Shown piece by piece: positions 35,301 through 47,336 of a stretch of DNA of 64,000 nucleotides (its first letter is position 1; the number at the start of each line of letters is the position of its first letter). This DNA is from Hydractinia symbiolongicarpus. Its lineage: Eukaryota; Cnidaria; Hydrozoa; Anthoathecata; Hydractiniidae. The stretch lies in the NCBI RefSeq assembly GCF_029227915.1, contig NC_079881.1:19939501-20003500 (forward strand), written 5' to 3'. Under the pieces are notes generated by a model. That model did not search any database and was not told where the DNA came from. It saw only the letters and a program-made list of their open reading frames with translations. Both the position numbers and the translations under genes were made by a program.

Positions 35301-38300
35301 TGTTTTTCTGCCTAATTGGAAGTTTTTAAATCTTTAGTTTTTTTTTTTAGTTTTTTTCTTTGATACAGTGATACTACAGCTTTTTGTTTAAAGCATTCAT
35401 TTCTCTTCATTTTTTATCTTTATTTGAAATATCTGGTCATGAAAGACAACATTTACAACAAAGGACCTAAATGTCTTTGAAACGAAAACGAAAGTAATAT
35501 AAAAATAATGTTTTGAAGGCCAAAGAGTGCATTTTGGCAAATTAAACTGCGTTATTTTTATCACGTAGTTTGTTGACGTCAAAAACATAAATTTGAAAAC
35601 ATCATTGACATTTCGTTACCACAAGCTTTAAAGGGTAAAGTGCATGTCAACATTGACCAATTGAAACATAGACCCAGCCTATTAATATAATAGATTATGC
35701 ATTGTTACAAAGAGATAGGCACTTAAAATGCAAATTTACCTAAATCTCGCCTAAGCTCAGCTTTGCAGTTAAAAAAATTATTTTCTATTTCTGGCCCAGT
35801 TTAGAGCTACAGTATTTAGGTCACAAAAAATCAATTTCTTACATTAATCACCATGTCCAGCATGCTCTTTTGTTCACTGCACTACATTTTATAGAAAATA
35901 CGGCATTTAAGTGTTTTGACCAATTTTAACCTAGAACAGTATTTGGATGACAAAAATTCATTTAAATGCCACCATATAGCATGAGTTTTTGTTCAATGCA
36001 TCACATTTCGTCTAAAATCTAAACGAGCCCTATTAGCAACAAGATTCAGAAACCATCTAGGGCACGTATTAAAAGAAAACAGCTCACGTGCAAACGAGAC
36101 ATGCTTATGAGGCAAAAAGTTGTAACCACGAAAACAACCGCGATTTAAATTAAGTTGTTTTGTAAAATAATTTAATGAACATTTTTTAAATTTTTATCTG
36201 GAGTGTTTTGTGAAAAATATTTTTAAAAAAAGTGTTGAGCATGAAGCATTGAGCATGAAAATAAAAGTATGATGTTATGAGAGATATATTGAAAGGACGG
36301 TGTACTCAGTCTGTTCTTGACGATCGTTATAGACAAACATATAGTTCAAAATCACAAAAACTTCTGGTACCAACATAAAATCATATAGAATTGTACTTGA
36401 GATTTTCTTGAAATATGATTTTTTAAAAGATTCTTCACAGCCACATAATTTTTCCTTCATAATCTCCATTAAGACGCGTTTTACCTCACAAAATACCCCT
36501 CTTGACGTAAAATAATTGAGCTGTAGGAGTCATCCAAAAAATTTAAAACATTTAAATGTTAGTTTCCGTTAAATTTCCTTTACGAAAACATTTTTTAACA
36601 ATTACCTAATAAAGTTTAGCAGAAATGTTATTAAAAATGTTGTCTAACAAAAGAAATATTTTCTTTTCTGCTTTACAACTGGTTTTTAATGTGTCATTTC
36701 GTCACCAGCAGGTCGTCGGTATGTGTGACGGATATGCGCTAAACATTATATGTTCTAATGACCCCTCTTCCTTTTTTTAATTTGAACACAACTTGGTAAT
36801 TTTGGAAAGTAATTGATTTTTAATGTTCGACACTATTTTATGCATAATTTTTTTGACTGGTTCGTATCTAACTTGAAACAAATTATTTTATCATATTTGC
36901 ACCGGCACGAATAGCTATATGATAGACGAATCCTTTGAACATTTTGAACTCTATAATATCACTTTCTAATCAATGTTTACATGAGTGCCAACAGTGATTT
37001 CCTTAAATAATGAGATTTTGAATGCTAGGAAATACGAACTGAAGTACCATCAGCTCTTACTCTATTGTTTCTGATGACATGTTAATGTTGTGTATAGCAC
37101 CGGGGGTGCAGTTGTTATTAAATTATCTTTATAAGAGTTGTGTTATAAAAGTTAAGGGTTAATAATTTAACAGTAAGAGTTATAAATACAGAATAATTAT
37201 TTAGTCGGTTTAGATGTACTTAATTAATTACATTGCTTTTAAACTTACCAAGAAACTTTGGTACATCCATTCCCCCGGTTAAATGTATTTTAGTGGTTTT
37301 GTTGTTGCCGTCAAGAAATCAGCATTAGACAGCTGGAGAGGAGAAATAGACATACTTTGTGATGAAACAGTTTTGTCGACTGTAAAAAGGTTTTAAATCA
37401 GAATATCAGAATAGTATTGAAAGTGATAGTTACATATGTGTGAATAATCTTAATAAGTTGGAGATGTTAAAGTTTGTTCCAAGTAAAGGTGATACACAGG
37501 CCCTTGATAATTTATTGTCTGTTAAAAGATGCGTAAATGGGCCAGTAGAAGCAGTATACCATGGCAATTTAAGAAAGGCCATTTCAGTTGATAATATTCC
37601 TACAATTTATCGAAAGGAACATTTATTTCACCCATCCACAGACAAATTAGTTGCAGTTTTAAAGTCGCTTAAACCTAGGTACAGATCATCATTCAGAGAA
37701 GATCACGTGCCTACAATAGTTCTAGCTGACGATAATAAAAAGGTGAAAAACTTTTCCCGTTACAGGGACAGCTGCGCTAATTGTCAGTTTTTGTGTCACT
37801 ATTTTTATCTTTATATAATGTAATACTTCTGTATCCTTAATTGTTTGTTTGTGTATACCATTTTTCTTTCCACGTTTATTTTATATTTATGTTTATTATT
37901 TCTTTATGTTAGCTTACCAATACAGTCTCAAAACACTTTGTATGGAATTGAAGACCTCGCAATAATATCACAAAGTTATAATAAGTTTCTTGTATGTGAT
38001 ATGTTTTTAGGAATCAGTGACAGAGGGTCAGCATACTGTCAGATTTTATATCAATCAACTTGAGCGTCATCTTGACCCCAATCTACGCATAAAGAGTCCT
38101 TCGAAAAAGCTACTAAAAGGGCTTATATCTGTTGAAACGCTTTTGACGTCTCTTGAAGTTGATCTCAGATCGAATCCTAATGCAACGTGAGTAATATTCT
38201 AATTGTTGTTGTTGTTATTGTTGTTGTTGTTTTTCCTGGTCGTTGTTGTTTAGTTTGACAATTTCACAGTAAAAACATCGTCTGTTTTAAAACGTAAACA

Positions 38301-41300
38301 GCGTAAAGTAAAAAAGATTGCTATGGTGATATGCTATTTTTAAGATTTTTCAAGATCTTTAATTCTTTCAAACATTGTTTTGTAAGTATCTGTGACAGTC
38401 CACTCCATACTGCGGTTGTTACTACGAACGTCGTGTTTGGTTGCGACGACTTTTGTAGGATAGTTATTTTATTTAAATGATATGTCATCATGATTAAAAA
38501 CTAACTTTTACAGCAGTTATGTAAACATTCCTATATCCTTTTCCTGTTCAATTTTTTATACTTTGTAATTAGTTAATTAGATAGTCTACTTTTGTATTAG
38601 TTAATTAACGTAATTAGTTACTACCTAATAATAACCAAACTCAGTAGCTATAAGAAAGAAAATTGAATTTAAGTATTTTTATTAAAAACTACAGTTTCAA
38701 ATCAATATAGTAATGAAATAATAGTGATAATCGAGTTAAGTAACAATTTAAAGAAAGAATTCGTATTTCTTTAAGTGAAACATGTTTCGACATATCTTAC
38801 ATCATGTCAAAATATGCTACAAAAAAAGGTCGTTGCAAAAAATATATAATCCATTAAACAATAATTAAAAGCTATACTTATAAGTAACGTTAGCATAATT
38901 ACATTGTTTGTTAATAAATGTCGCGTGATAAATTATGAGAATTATCATAATTTGTTTTTATTAAGAGATAAAAGTAGAAATAAAAGATGAGAAAGGAAGA
39001 GAGAAAAGAATATAATAATTAATAAAGACCATACTGTTTTGTTTACATACTTTGCTTGTTTATTTGAGTCAGAGTTATTCCAGCTGATGTACAAGCATTC
39101 CTTTAGTTTGAGTTGCCGTTTAGTCTTTGCGTTATCTATAATAAAAAAAGAGTCCAAGCTCGCTTTATTCTAACAGGCCTCATTTCCAAGTAAATGTTTT
39201 ATAAATATGAGAATATTTGTCTTTTTTTAAATGTTCCTCAATTTACGAAGTTGACTTCTTTAAAATGCATTTTTTTATTGACACGTATTTTTAATTTTCC
39301 TGCAAAAATATTCTCTTTCGAGAAAAACTATACGTTTTTCGCTCTAACCGAATTGTGGTATATTTAAATTTATCCAAACGATATTATTTGTCCTTGCTTA
39401 GTTTCAACAGTTGTGAAATTTTAATTTTGTGTTTTCTAATTAAGTGTTTGTTACTAAGATTTTGCCTGGCATTATTCTTTGCTAACACAAGAGCTTCGGG
39501 TGAAGATAAAAATACAGAAAAAACGTAGAAAATTCTCGTCTCTTTTTAATAACGTTTCTTAGGCCTTTCAAATGTGCAAAGTATTTGAAGCAATTTTTTT
39601 TATCATATGAAGCATTTTCCAACAAAGGACACTTGATTTAACATCAAAATTAAAAGCTTGAAAATGTGGTTAAAATTATTTCCATTGTATTTTTGGTCAT
39701 TGAATTTGAAGGGGTGGGTATGTGCCACCCACAGATTTTAATGCACCCCATGTTACACCCCATGCGAGAAGATTATTTAGGATTTCGTCTTTGCATGTGC
39801 TTCCTATATTTGTTTGCATTTGAGTCTAACGTAATACAATTAGTGTGATTCTGCAGTTTTTGCTCTAAAGAGTCTCTATTGGTGGATAAATTGATTTTTT
39901 TTTGAAGTGAATGACTAGTTTTTACAATCCAAAAGGCTATCGATTGTGTGTCCGATAGATTTTTCGAATAAAAAATACAACGGTAGCACCGCCTAAAGAA
40001 TGAAAACTAAATTTAACGTTCATATGAATTGACATAAGTTAACATGAATGTTTCATGATTTTTATTTTCAGTTGGTTGCGGGAATTCATTGATGAACCAA
40101 ATTACGGTCACGTTGGGTTGTTAAAACTTTTGAAACAACTTCAGGACAGCAATAACAATCTGGTTTACACAGAAAAAAACAACAGTAAATCGAAAAAAAA
40201 TGAAACTGTCCTAACTAAGGAACCGGTGAGCATGATCTATCTTATTCGTTTATTTTGACATGGTTTCCACTAGCTATGGGTAACAAGAAGGTTGATAGGC
40301 GCTTGAGATTTTAATAATTTGACAATTAATTGAAACATACTTGGTGTGTCCAAAAGAAGTGTTAACTCATATACCATTTACAGAACTGATAAATTTCTTT
40401 AGAACGATGAACATTTATGTCTGCTTTGTATAAAAGCCATTGTTCGAAACAAGGTAGGTTGCGGGTGCCGTCACTGTATTAGTAGGACCTGACGTTCCAT
40501 AACTGAATTTTTTATGGATTCTACATTATTTGTAGTATGGTTTTCATCAAATATTGGCAGCTCCGCGTAGTTTGTCAACTATGGCCGTTTGCTTGCGACT
40601 GTCGAATGTTAAAACGAAAACGGTTGTTTTGAAAGTAAGTTGTCTTAACTTTACATGTTGACTTAGTAATGTTGTTCAGTCGTTTGGTCATTAAGTTGTT
40701 CGGTCGTTTGGTCGTTTGGTCGTTTTTTTAATTTTTCTTTTATTATCTAATTTCAACTATCGTTTAGATATTTTCAGAAGCGTGTGAGCACCCTGGCGGT
40801 TTTGAAAAAGCTCTACAAGCATTTGAAGACTACAAACAATTGAAACAAGAAAGATATCGATTTGAGGGATTAGTGCACACTGTCATTTTTAACGGAAGAC
40901 TCAATAACCCAGCATATCAGGTAAGTTTTAAACACTAGCATAGTGTACTTCAGGTTAATTTTACCTACTCCTTGGCCTAAACCCCCTTCTTCGCCTCCTC
41001 TGCCTTCTCCGCCCCTCCGCCTCCTCCGCCCCCTCCGCTTATTCGTATTAGTCATTGGTAACTCCTCCTACTTACTACGCCATCCTTTTATACACTCGCC
41101 ACACTAGATAATAAGGCAAGCTTAAAAATATAAAAATAAGAACATCTGATAAACCGTTTCACTAAACTTGAGTATTTTCAAACAAGAGCAACATGCTCTT
41201 ACCTGTCTCAATAGAATTAAACTACAAGAACAACACTAAATTATGAGTAACCCACACAAAATAAAGAACTTTACCTAAATATCTTTCTTTTCGTGAATAA

Positions 41301-44228
41301 TAAATTATTAATATTATTATTAGTCCGAATATTTATGCAGGATATAACCACTTCAGTGTTGGAAACACTGTTATCAACGTGGGCCCTGTGTTCTGAATAT
41401 ATACATTAGGTATATACCGACATTGTCTATCCAATTTCCCTCACATGGCATGTATTGACCCGTAGTTGTGGTAAAGACACTAGCTAAACATGCCCACGCT
41501 GTGGACCGAACCACAGACCTTGGGATTGCGAAGCGAACTCCATAACCACAAGGCCACAAGATATATATGTAGAATAAAACATTAACAACATAAACTCCGC
41601 GTTTTTTTCTTCCGAATTTATTTCTTCCCTTAAGATAGCTCACGTGTTAAAATTGAAAAATCTACTCTGTTCATTTATTTAAACTTGAGTTGTTTTAACC
41701 GACCAATCACCAGCTTCTATTTTTCTCTACAACATGGTTGGCTAATTATTTTGCTGTTCTCTTTGTTTATAGGAAATTGTATTGCATTTTTTCAACGCGC
41801 TGTTAAGTAATGCACCTTCATTGAATCAACGTGTTTTTCATCAACAAGAATTGGAACAAGCAGGATTCAGTGCAGAAAAGGTGGAAAAGGTAAAAATTTA
41901 CGCTAGATTTTAAAAGTAGGAGAACGCAATCATGGAAGTAGTAGGCAAAGTGGGTTCAATACAAAAAATAAGGCATTTTGTTTCTTTGATAATTGCAAAC
42001 AAATCAATCATTAAATTTTTTGGACCTATCTTTCCGCCTTTGTCCGTATTGGTGCATCTCATATATCTTCCAATTTTTATATAGGCGTTGGAAGGCTTAC
42101 GTGCAGATTGTGTTCGAGATGAGCTCAATAAGTGGCAAAACAATTATATTGATGTTTCTACAACGCTGGATGAATTTGTCTCTCTAAAGAGTAGATCCAC
42201 CATGTTGAGAGAAGAGGTATTATTAAATGTTGTTATCGAAGTAAACCAAACATTTAACTAAATGTTACAATATCCCATCTAAAATTTAGATCTTTTTAGC
42301 ATTACGAATTATGTCGATGTCTTTTATTCTAGGTTGATTTATTACAGTCTCGATTAGAGGTAATATTCTCGTTGCATTTTAAGTTTTAATAAAATAAGGG
42401 GGGGGGAAAGTTAAGGAGGTGCATTTTGGGGAAAGATCAAATTATTATTTATCCCTTGTGAGTATGAAATATATAATAGTATATGCATAGAAACCATCTA
42501 TCTATCTATAGCTAGCATCTTACTATCTGTAACATGCAGAGATTCAAAATGACATAACATATAATCGTAAGATGAACTTTCCATTTTTATTTTTTTTGTC
42601 TGTCTGATTTTTATTATTTATTCTTTTATTTACTTAGGATGTCGGTAGGGAGAAAAATATGTATGCTCATGAAAAGAGAGAGGTAAACAGAATATGAGTT
42701 ATTTTTGCTAAAAAAATGTAATATAAACAACGTGAATCTATTGGTGTCACATGCAGTTCTTTAGAGACGGTAGTTAACTGTTCTTTTAGCTGGAAAGAAA
42801 AGTGGAAGAGTACAAATTGCGATGTTCTGAGCTTCATGGAAAGATTGAAAATATCAAACATCAACATCAAGATTCGAACAAAGAAGAAGACATTACTCAC
42901 GCTATTGAAGATGTTGTTGAGGAAATCTTACGACCCTTGACTCCTCCAATACCAACTCCACCTCCACCACCAATGAGAATCAGTTCGATACCATCATCGC
43001 CTACCTCTCCTGCGTTTTCCCCGCCTCCTCCGCCTCTAATACTACCACCGCCACCTCCTCCTGATTTGAGCTCGTTAGCGAAAGGTTTACTTGATAATTT
43101 TTAGTACTTCAGATTTTAATACGTCTTAACGTACATGTGTTATCTGTAGCAACTAATATTGTTTCAAAAACACACTGTCTGTACGTCGCGAGCGCTTACT
43201 TTCTTTTTTTAAAGTATTCGGTTTCGAAATGCTACTCTAACTTTTCGCAACAAGCAAAATATTTATAATCTATAAAAATTCCAATAAGCTCTGCACGCTA
43301 TGCTATTTTTACTGCAACTTTGTTTCCACAGATTCTCAAGCTGCATATCCCACTTCGTCTGCACGGCTACCTATGTTGCATTGGCAGCCCATCACAAGAC
43401 CTTCAAAAGAAAGTATTTTTATGGTGAGAAAACCTTTTTGAAAAGTAACACTGTTATTGTTTAGAACAACACACAAGTCAATTAACCTATAATATATTTT
43501 TAGCAATTGTCCCCAACTTCAATATCTGAGAGGCTCAACTTTACACAGTTGGACGAAATGTTTGAATTAAAGCAACCGACAGCACCCACGCACAATTTAC
43601 AACGCGAAGCTGGTAACGTTTTTTATACTTATGTTTGCTAGGACGGTCAAAAAGAGTGATACTTTATCTATTATCACGACATGCGCTGATTAAGATTTTG
43701 TAACGTTTTCACATAAATACGCTACATGTTTCACACTCCTTGTAACACAAAAGTAGAACTACGCTTTCATTAAGTGTACCCGTTTAATAAAAGGGTAACT
43801 CCAGGCTTTCCTTTTTGTAATGGATATATAGATTTAAAAAGTTGAACAATCAAAACGGAAAAAAATTAGCGTAGGTTTTATTATTGTTTGTTATTACGCC
43901 AATCGCGTTAAGCTGTCATATTGCTTCAAAGTAGTAAATGTTCGAGTCATTCGCGTTGGTTAATTTTTTTAGACTTAACATTTGAAGTTTTTTTTATGTA
44001 CCGTAACAGTATAATTTTAAGTTTTATTTTAGCACTACTTAAATTGTCTACTCAAGTAACAGTACTTAATGCTAACAAAGCACGAAACATTTTGATCGCA
44101 CGAAAACGAATATCACTTGAACCAGAAGATTTGGTAAATGCAATCAATGCTTGCGATGTTGTTGCTTTGAATCCTGAATGTGCAGAACTGTTGTTGAAGT
44201 TTACACCCACACCGGAAGAAGTATGTCG

Positions 44229-44260
<32 letters not shown>

Positions 44261-47215
44261 ATTGTTGTTCTACCGCTACTGCTGCTGCTCTTTTCCTACT
44301 TTTGTTTTTAATAGGGAAGGTTAAGTGTCGTTTATGGGGATAAACAATTATTTTTTTATCATATTTTTAGCGATCTGCTCTGCTCAAGTGTTCAAGTGAT
44401 TTTGAAAACATGGCTGAAGCCGAGAAGTTTATGATACAGGTAGGAATCACATTTACTTCAAAAATATACACTTTTAAATTTTTTTTCAGGAAAGCTATTT
44501 ATCATTAGGTATAGATACCTATCCAATGAACACTTGACAATCGTGATTTCGGCCAACACCTTGGCTTACAGAAAGACAACAGACGAGTCACCTTTGTTTT
44601 GACTTTTTTAAACGTTTTTTCATGTTATGACCTAAGCTTTTTTACTTCCAGCTGACGAAAATAGAAAGATTGGAAAGTAAATTAAACACAATGGCTTTCA
44701 TAGGATCATTTGATGAACTGTTTCGTACCGTGTCACCCGTAAGTGTAGTTACGAACTACGAGTAAAAGTTGCAAGTACTGATTTTTGCGGGTACTAATTT
44801 TCACGACTGCTATTTTTTGCGAGAACTTATATTCGCGAGTTCTAATTAACTGATTTTTGCAAGTACTTATTTTTATCGGTACTACTAACTTTTGCGAGTA
44901 CTAATTTTTGCGAATACTAATTTTTGCGAGTACTTATTAACAATTCTTCGCAAATTAAGAAAGCTGAGTGCTGCGTGTGTATTTATTTTCGTTAAAATAA
45001 AGAATAATCGAATGTAAAAGAAAGAATTACTTTTTTTGAATTATAGCTAATAAAGTATAAAAACTTTCTTCGAACATTACGTTTACAATTTTTAATTGTA
45101 TTTCTTCATGTTATAGCAAATTGAGGCGATCATTACTGCTTCTGTTTCGGTATCCACAAGTCAAAAACTCAGACAACTACTCGAAGTAAGTCTTATCAAA
45201 CTTTTTTATAAAAAGAGTTAATCTCGTCATACAACCCTGGTTAACAGTCTTTGCCAGGGGACGCAATGAATTAACTAAATATGTTTAAGTACGTTATTGG
45301 AAATTTTTCCTTTTATTGCCCTGGCATCAGTTCTATGTTAAAATAAAGATAGAGCAAATATTAAAAAATTTAACCGTTTGGTTCTCCATAACCCTTTATA
45401 TAAATTTACAGCCACCGCACAACTCATGTTCCATAATTTATTTCATTATAATTTTTGCTATTTTATTATTTATCCCCCTTAACAACTATTTGAACACGTT
45501 TTCAAGGTTGAAATGTTTAAATTTTTTGAAAAAGAGAGGGTTCTTTCCTCTCGCCTTTTATGCATTTAATTGGAATTTATAACCTCAAACCTCTCCACTC
45601 TTTTTGTCACGCCACGAGTGTTCCAGTCTTTTCTCCACCGTCCGCATTAGATAAACTTATTGGCAAAGAGCAAGAGTAAACATGAGTGTGGAGAACAAGA
45701 ATAACATGTTTACCATCTGAACCCGCCATGTTTACTTATTTTTAAAGCAGATGTTGTACAATAAGCATCACCTATGCTAGTATACGCTGTATTTTATAGT
45801 TATTTTTCTTCCTATCTTAGATCATTTTAGCGTATGGAAATTATATTAACGGTTCCAGACGTGGTTTCACGCGGGCATTTAAACTTGATTCTCTTGTTAA
45901 GGTAAGTGGTTTTCGTCATGTGAGCACTTGCGTTAGTGTATTGATTGCATTATAAATGTTAGGATACTAACTAAGTTAGCTTTCTTCATTCAGTATTAAC
46001 CGCCTGTAACACTATGAAATATTTTTTTTTTGGTAAAACTTTTGATGTTTTTCTAGTTGGACGAAATCAAAACAAACGACAAGAAGATGTCACTTTTGCA
46101 ATACCTTGTACATATGATTCGAGTAGAATTCCCTGGTGTGCACACCTTTTATGAAGATATTGAAGTTCAGCCTACTTTAAATGGTAACCTCTTTTTCAAA
46201 TTGCTAATTTATTATTAGTCTCAAGATTGACTTTGACTGAGCTTCAACTCAAACGAAAATTGCCCATTTGATTGATGCCAATAGATACAAAAATAGAAAT
46301 CAACTGACATTGCTAACCGTCATTATTACCGGCTGTTATTACACATTTTTTCATTACTGTTTATTTTATTGTGTTTATTTCTTGCATGACTTTTTTAGTT
46401 TCAATGGAAACGCTGACTGCGGATGTACAACACCTAAGAAAAGGATTAGATGTCGCCAAAAGTGAACGCGATAAACAACCTGAGAATTATGTTATACATG
46501 TATCTTTTCAAACTTTTATTTGTTCGTTTGTTCGTTTCCACCACCGCCCGCGCCCCCGCCCTCCACCACAGAAGCTAGATATTTTTCGTTTTCCTTAATA
46601 ATTCACGTTCAGAATTTTTACAATCGCGCCATGCTGAAAATCCAGCAAATCAGTGAACGATATCGTAAAATGGATGAATTGTACAAGGAAGTGTGTCTTT
46701 TGTTTTGCGAGGATCCTAAAACGACAGAGCCAGCGAAATTTTTCAATGGTTTTCAAAGTTTTATTAATCGATATAAACGCGCTACGAAAGAAATAGACGA
46801 GCATGCACAGGAAGAGAAAACATTGAGAAAAGCTGAACATTTGAAATCACAAAATGAAAAAATCCGACAAAAATCTGCTAAGTTAGCAGCTGATGCAGTA
46901 CAAAAAAGACGTTCTTTATACGATCAAAGCGAATATAGGACACCACAAGAGAGACCTTTAAGCGAAATGTATAATGGGAATGCTGACTTTACAGACGGAC
47001 AGGATTCAACAGAGAAAACATTAAACAATAACGAAGAAGATGCTATCGATCAAAATATTCTTTATGTAAACAACGGCCGAAGAAGATCTAAAAGTTGCGG
47101 CCCGTTATTTAAGGAAGATTCTTATCAAAATAGCCAGATATTAAAAGAGGCGCCAGTAATACAAGTATTTGAACCAAATGGCGAGTTGAATGGAAATATT
47201 ACTTCATGTTTGTAA
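29389..47215 (+). CDS. FMNL: Diaphanous-related formin, FMNL-like (23 exons)
   Basis: Coding exons run from 29389-29447 and 30095-30178 through 37410-37742, 38011-38186 and 18 more to 46613-47215, all phase-compatible, about 1,080 residues. Formins nucleate and processively elongate actin filaments under Rho-GTPase control. The N-terminal GTPase-binding part contains FSVLVESLNLPSDIVE. Armadillo-like FH3 exons include DEHLCLLCIKAIVRNK, ALQAFEDYKQLKQERYRFEG. A short proline-rich FH1 has PPIPTPPPPP and LILPPPPPPD. FH2 runs from the lasso LPMLHWQPITRP through LNANKARNILIARKRI, MAFIGSFDELFRTVSP and GNYINGSRRGFTRAF. The post-FH2 stretch EDPKTTEPAKFFNGFQSFI is closest to FMNL, but some segments recall DAAM or Dia. 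A canonical DAD is not evident; IDQNILYVNNGRRRSK may be a degenerate one. The start Met (29403) is provisional. Confidence 0.9.
29585..29725. repeat. Simple-sequence tract (GACAAC/GAAAAC/AAC types) in first formin intron
   Basis: Runs of GACAACGA, then GAAAACGAAAAC, then AACAACAAT and AATAATAAT. Translates on both strands to low-complexity Thr/Lys or Val-rich frames, which are artefacts of the repeat. Confidence 0.9.
30756..30844 (+). other. Possible alternative terminal exon of the formin with poly(A) signal
   Basis: A CCTTCTAATAG acceptor opens an exon that continues in phase from the second formin exon (LLKGQ, then ENYRTAKSKNGKDPSFKI) and stops at TGA 30810-30812. AATAAA follows at 30839-30844. 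Its use would give a short protein with only the GTPase-binding end. RNA evidence is needed. Confidence 0.4.
31344..31961 (-). mobile_element. Helitron-like element in formin intron
   Basis: Minus-strand start TCTGGTACAATGGCTACTTC, then GTCTGTCTGTGACAG; minus-strand end CCACGGGCTTATCGACTAG followed by T. The interior shares blocks with 18405-18490 (TTGTGTAGAGCTTG). It abuts the next copy (31962-32398) head to tail. No coding capacity. Confidence 0.5.
31962..32398 (-). mobile_element. Helitron-like element in formin intron
   Basis: Minus-strand start A/TCTGTATATAATAATAAGC then CTTCCATCTGTCTGTG; minus-strand end CCAACGGGTGTATCGACTAG then T. An A before TC and a T after CTAG fit Helitron insertion between A and T. 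The terminal hairpin is imperfect. It shares the AAACACTGATCAAAA block with 31440-31460. Confidence 0.5.
32400..34830. other. Formin intron, no exon seen
   Basis: AT-rich sequence with several plus-strand frames of 60-93 codons lacking splice context, motif or codon bias. TTTGATGACGTCGGC near 32860 is a fragment of the dispersed GACGTC-containing repeats. Confidence 0.4.
34832..35235 (+). mobile_element. Helitron-like 3' terminus and adjoining new copy in formin intron
   Basis: The 3' terminus has CTCGTGGA pairing with TCCACGGG, then CTACCGACTAG (ends 34862). The next base begins TCTATTATACCAATAAAATA and GTATGTCTGTCTGTAAG, the 5' end of a further copy that includes ACTCCAATATCTCCTCAAC and AAAACACACGATCCT (35180-35225). 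The 3' end of that copy is not seen. Confidence 0.5.
35236..37409. other. Formin intron, no exon seen
   Basis: AT-rich. No exon with matching phase or recognisable motif was found before the 37410 exon. Short minus-strand frames here have no support. Confidence 0.4.
38770..39260 (-). pseudogene. Penelope-like element 3' remnant in formin intron
   Basis: On the minus strand EEHLKKDKYSHIYK matches the dimer's KEHLKTDKNSQIFK, and after a break AKTKRQLKLKECLYISW then NSDSNKQAK matches its WQRKLKEGMHISW and PDLNKQVK. Downstream lies GACATGATGTAAGATATGTC and GAAACATG, corresponding to the dimer's 3' hairpin and GTCGAAACATG. It is therefore a diverged relative of the same lineage, reduced to the end of the GIY-YIG domain and the 3' region. 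No RT part is seen. Confidence 0.7.
40981..41045. repeat. Polypyrimidine CCTCCGC tract in formin intron
   Basis: Repeated CCTCCGCC/CTTCTCCGC units on the plus strand; purine-rich complement. Low complexity. Confidence 0.85.
41375..41563 (-). mobile_element. tRNA-derived SINE in formin intron
   Basis: Minus-strand head GTGGCCTTGTGGTTATGGAG (A-box-like TGGCCTTGTGG) and GTCTGTGGTTCGGTCCACAG (B-box-like GGTTCGGTCC) in tRNA spacing, followed by an unrelated body ending near TATATATTCAGAACACAGG. A diverged A-box-bearing relative is at 60888. Any open frame across it is spurious. Confidence 0.65.
44225..44265. repeat. (GTT)n microsatellite directly after a formin FH2 exon
   Basis: At least twelve GTT units begin a few bases after the GTATGT donor at 44221. 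Similar (TTG)n tracts lie at 25018 and 38200. Length variation here would be close to the donor site. Confidence 0.9.
44755..44950. repeat. 16-18-bp degenerate tandem repeat in formin intron
   Basis: Unit TTTTTGCGAGTACTAA recurs about ten times with variants (GCAAGTACTGAT, GCGAACTTAT-like, GCGAATACTAAT). The array fills the intron just after the 44652-44738 FH2 exon. Confidence 0.85.
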
Positions 47216-47330
47216 TCTTACGCTTCCCTATTTTTATAAAATTCATCATTATATTGTAATATGCGATACCTGTAGATTTAATAAGTAGAATGCTAACTAC
47301 TGAGATTACTTTCTTGATATGCGTGCAATG

Positions 47331-47336
47331 AATAAA
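47331..47336 (+). promoter_or_regulatory. Probable formin poly(A) signal
   Basis: AATAAA 116 bp after the formin stop codon, in an AT-rich 3' UTR. It is the first canonical hexamer after the stop. Confidence 0.6.

Noticed and set aside
41374-41643. 89-codon minus-strand frame
   Set aside because: It crosses the tRNA-derived SINE; no splice context or coding signal beyond the repeat.
43921-44343. 140-codon frame containing poly-Cys
   Set aside because: It is a real FH2 exon (44033-44220) with flanking intron read through, the poly-Cys being a (GTT)n/(TTG)n microsatellite.
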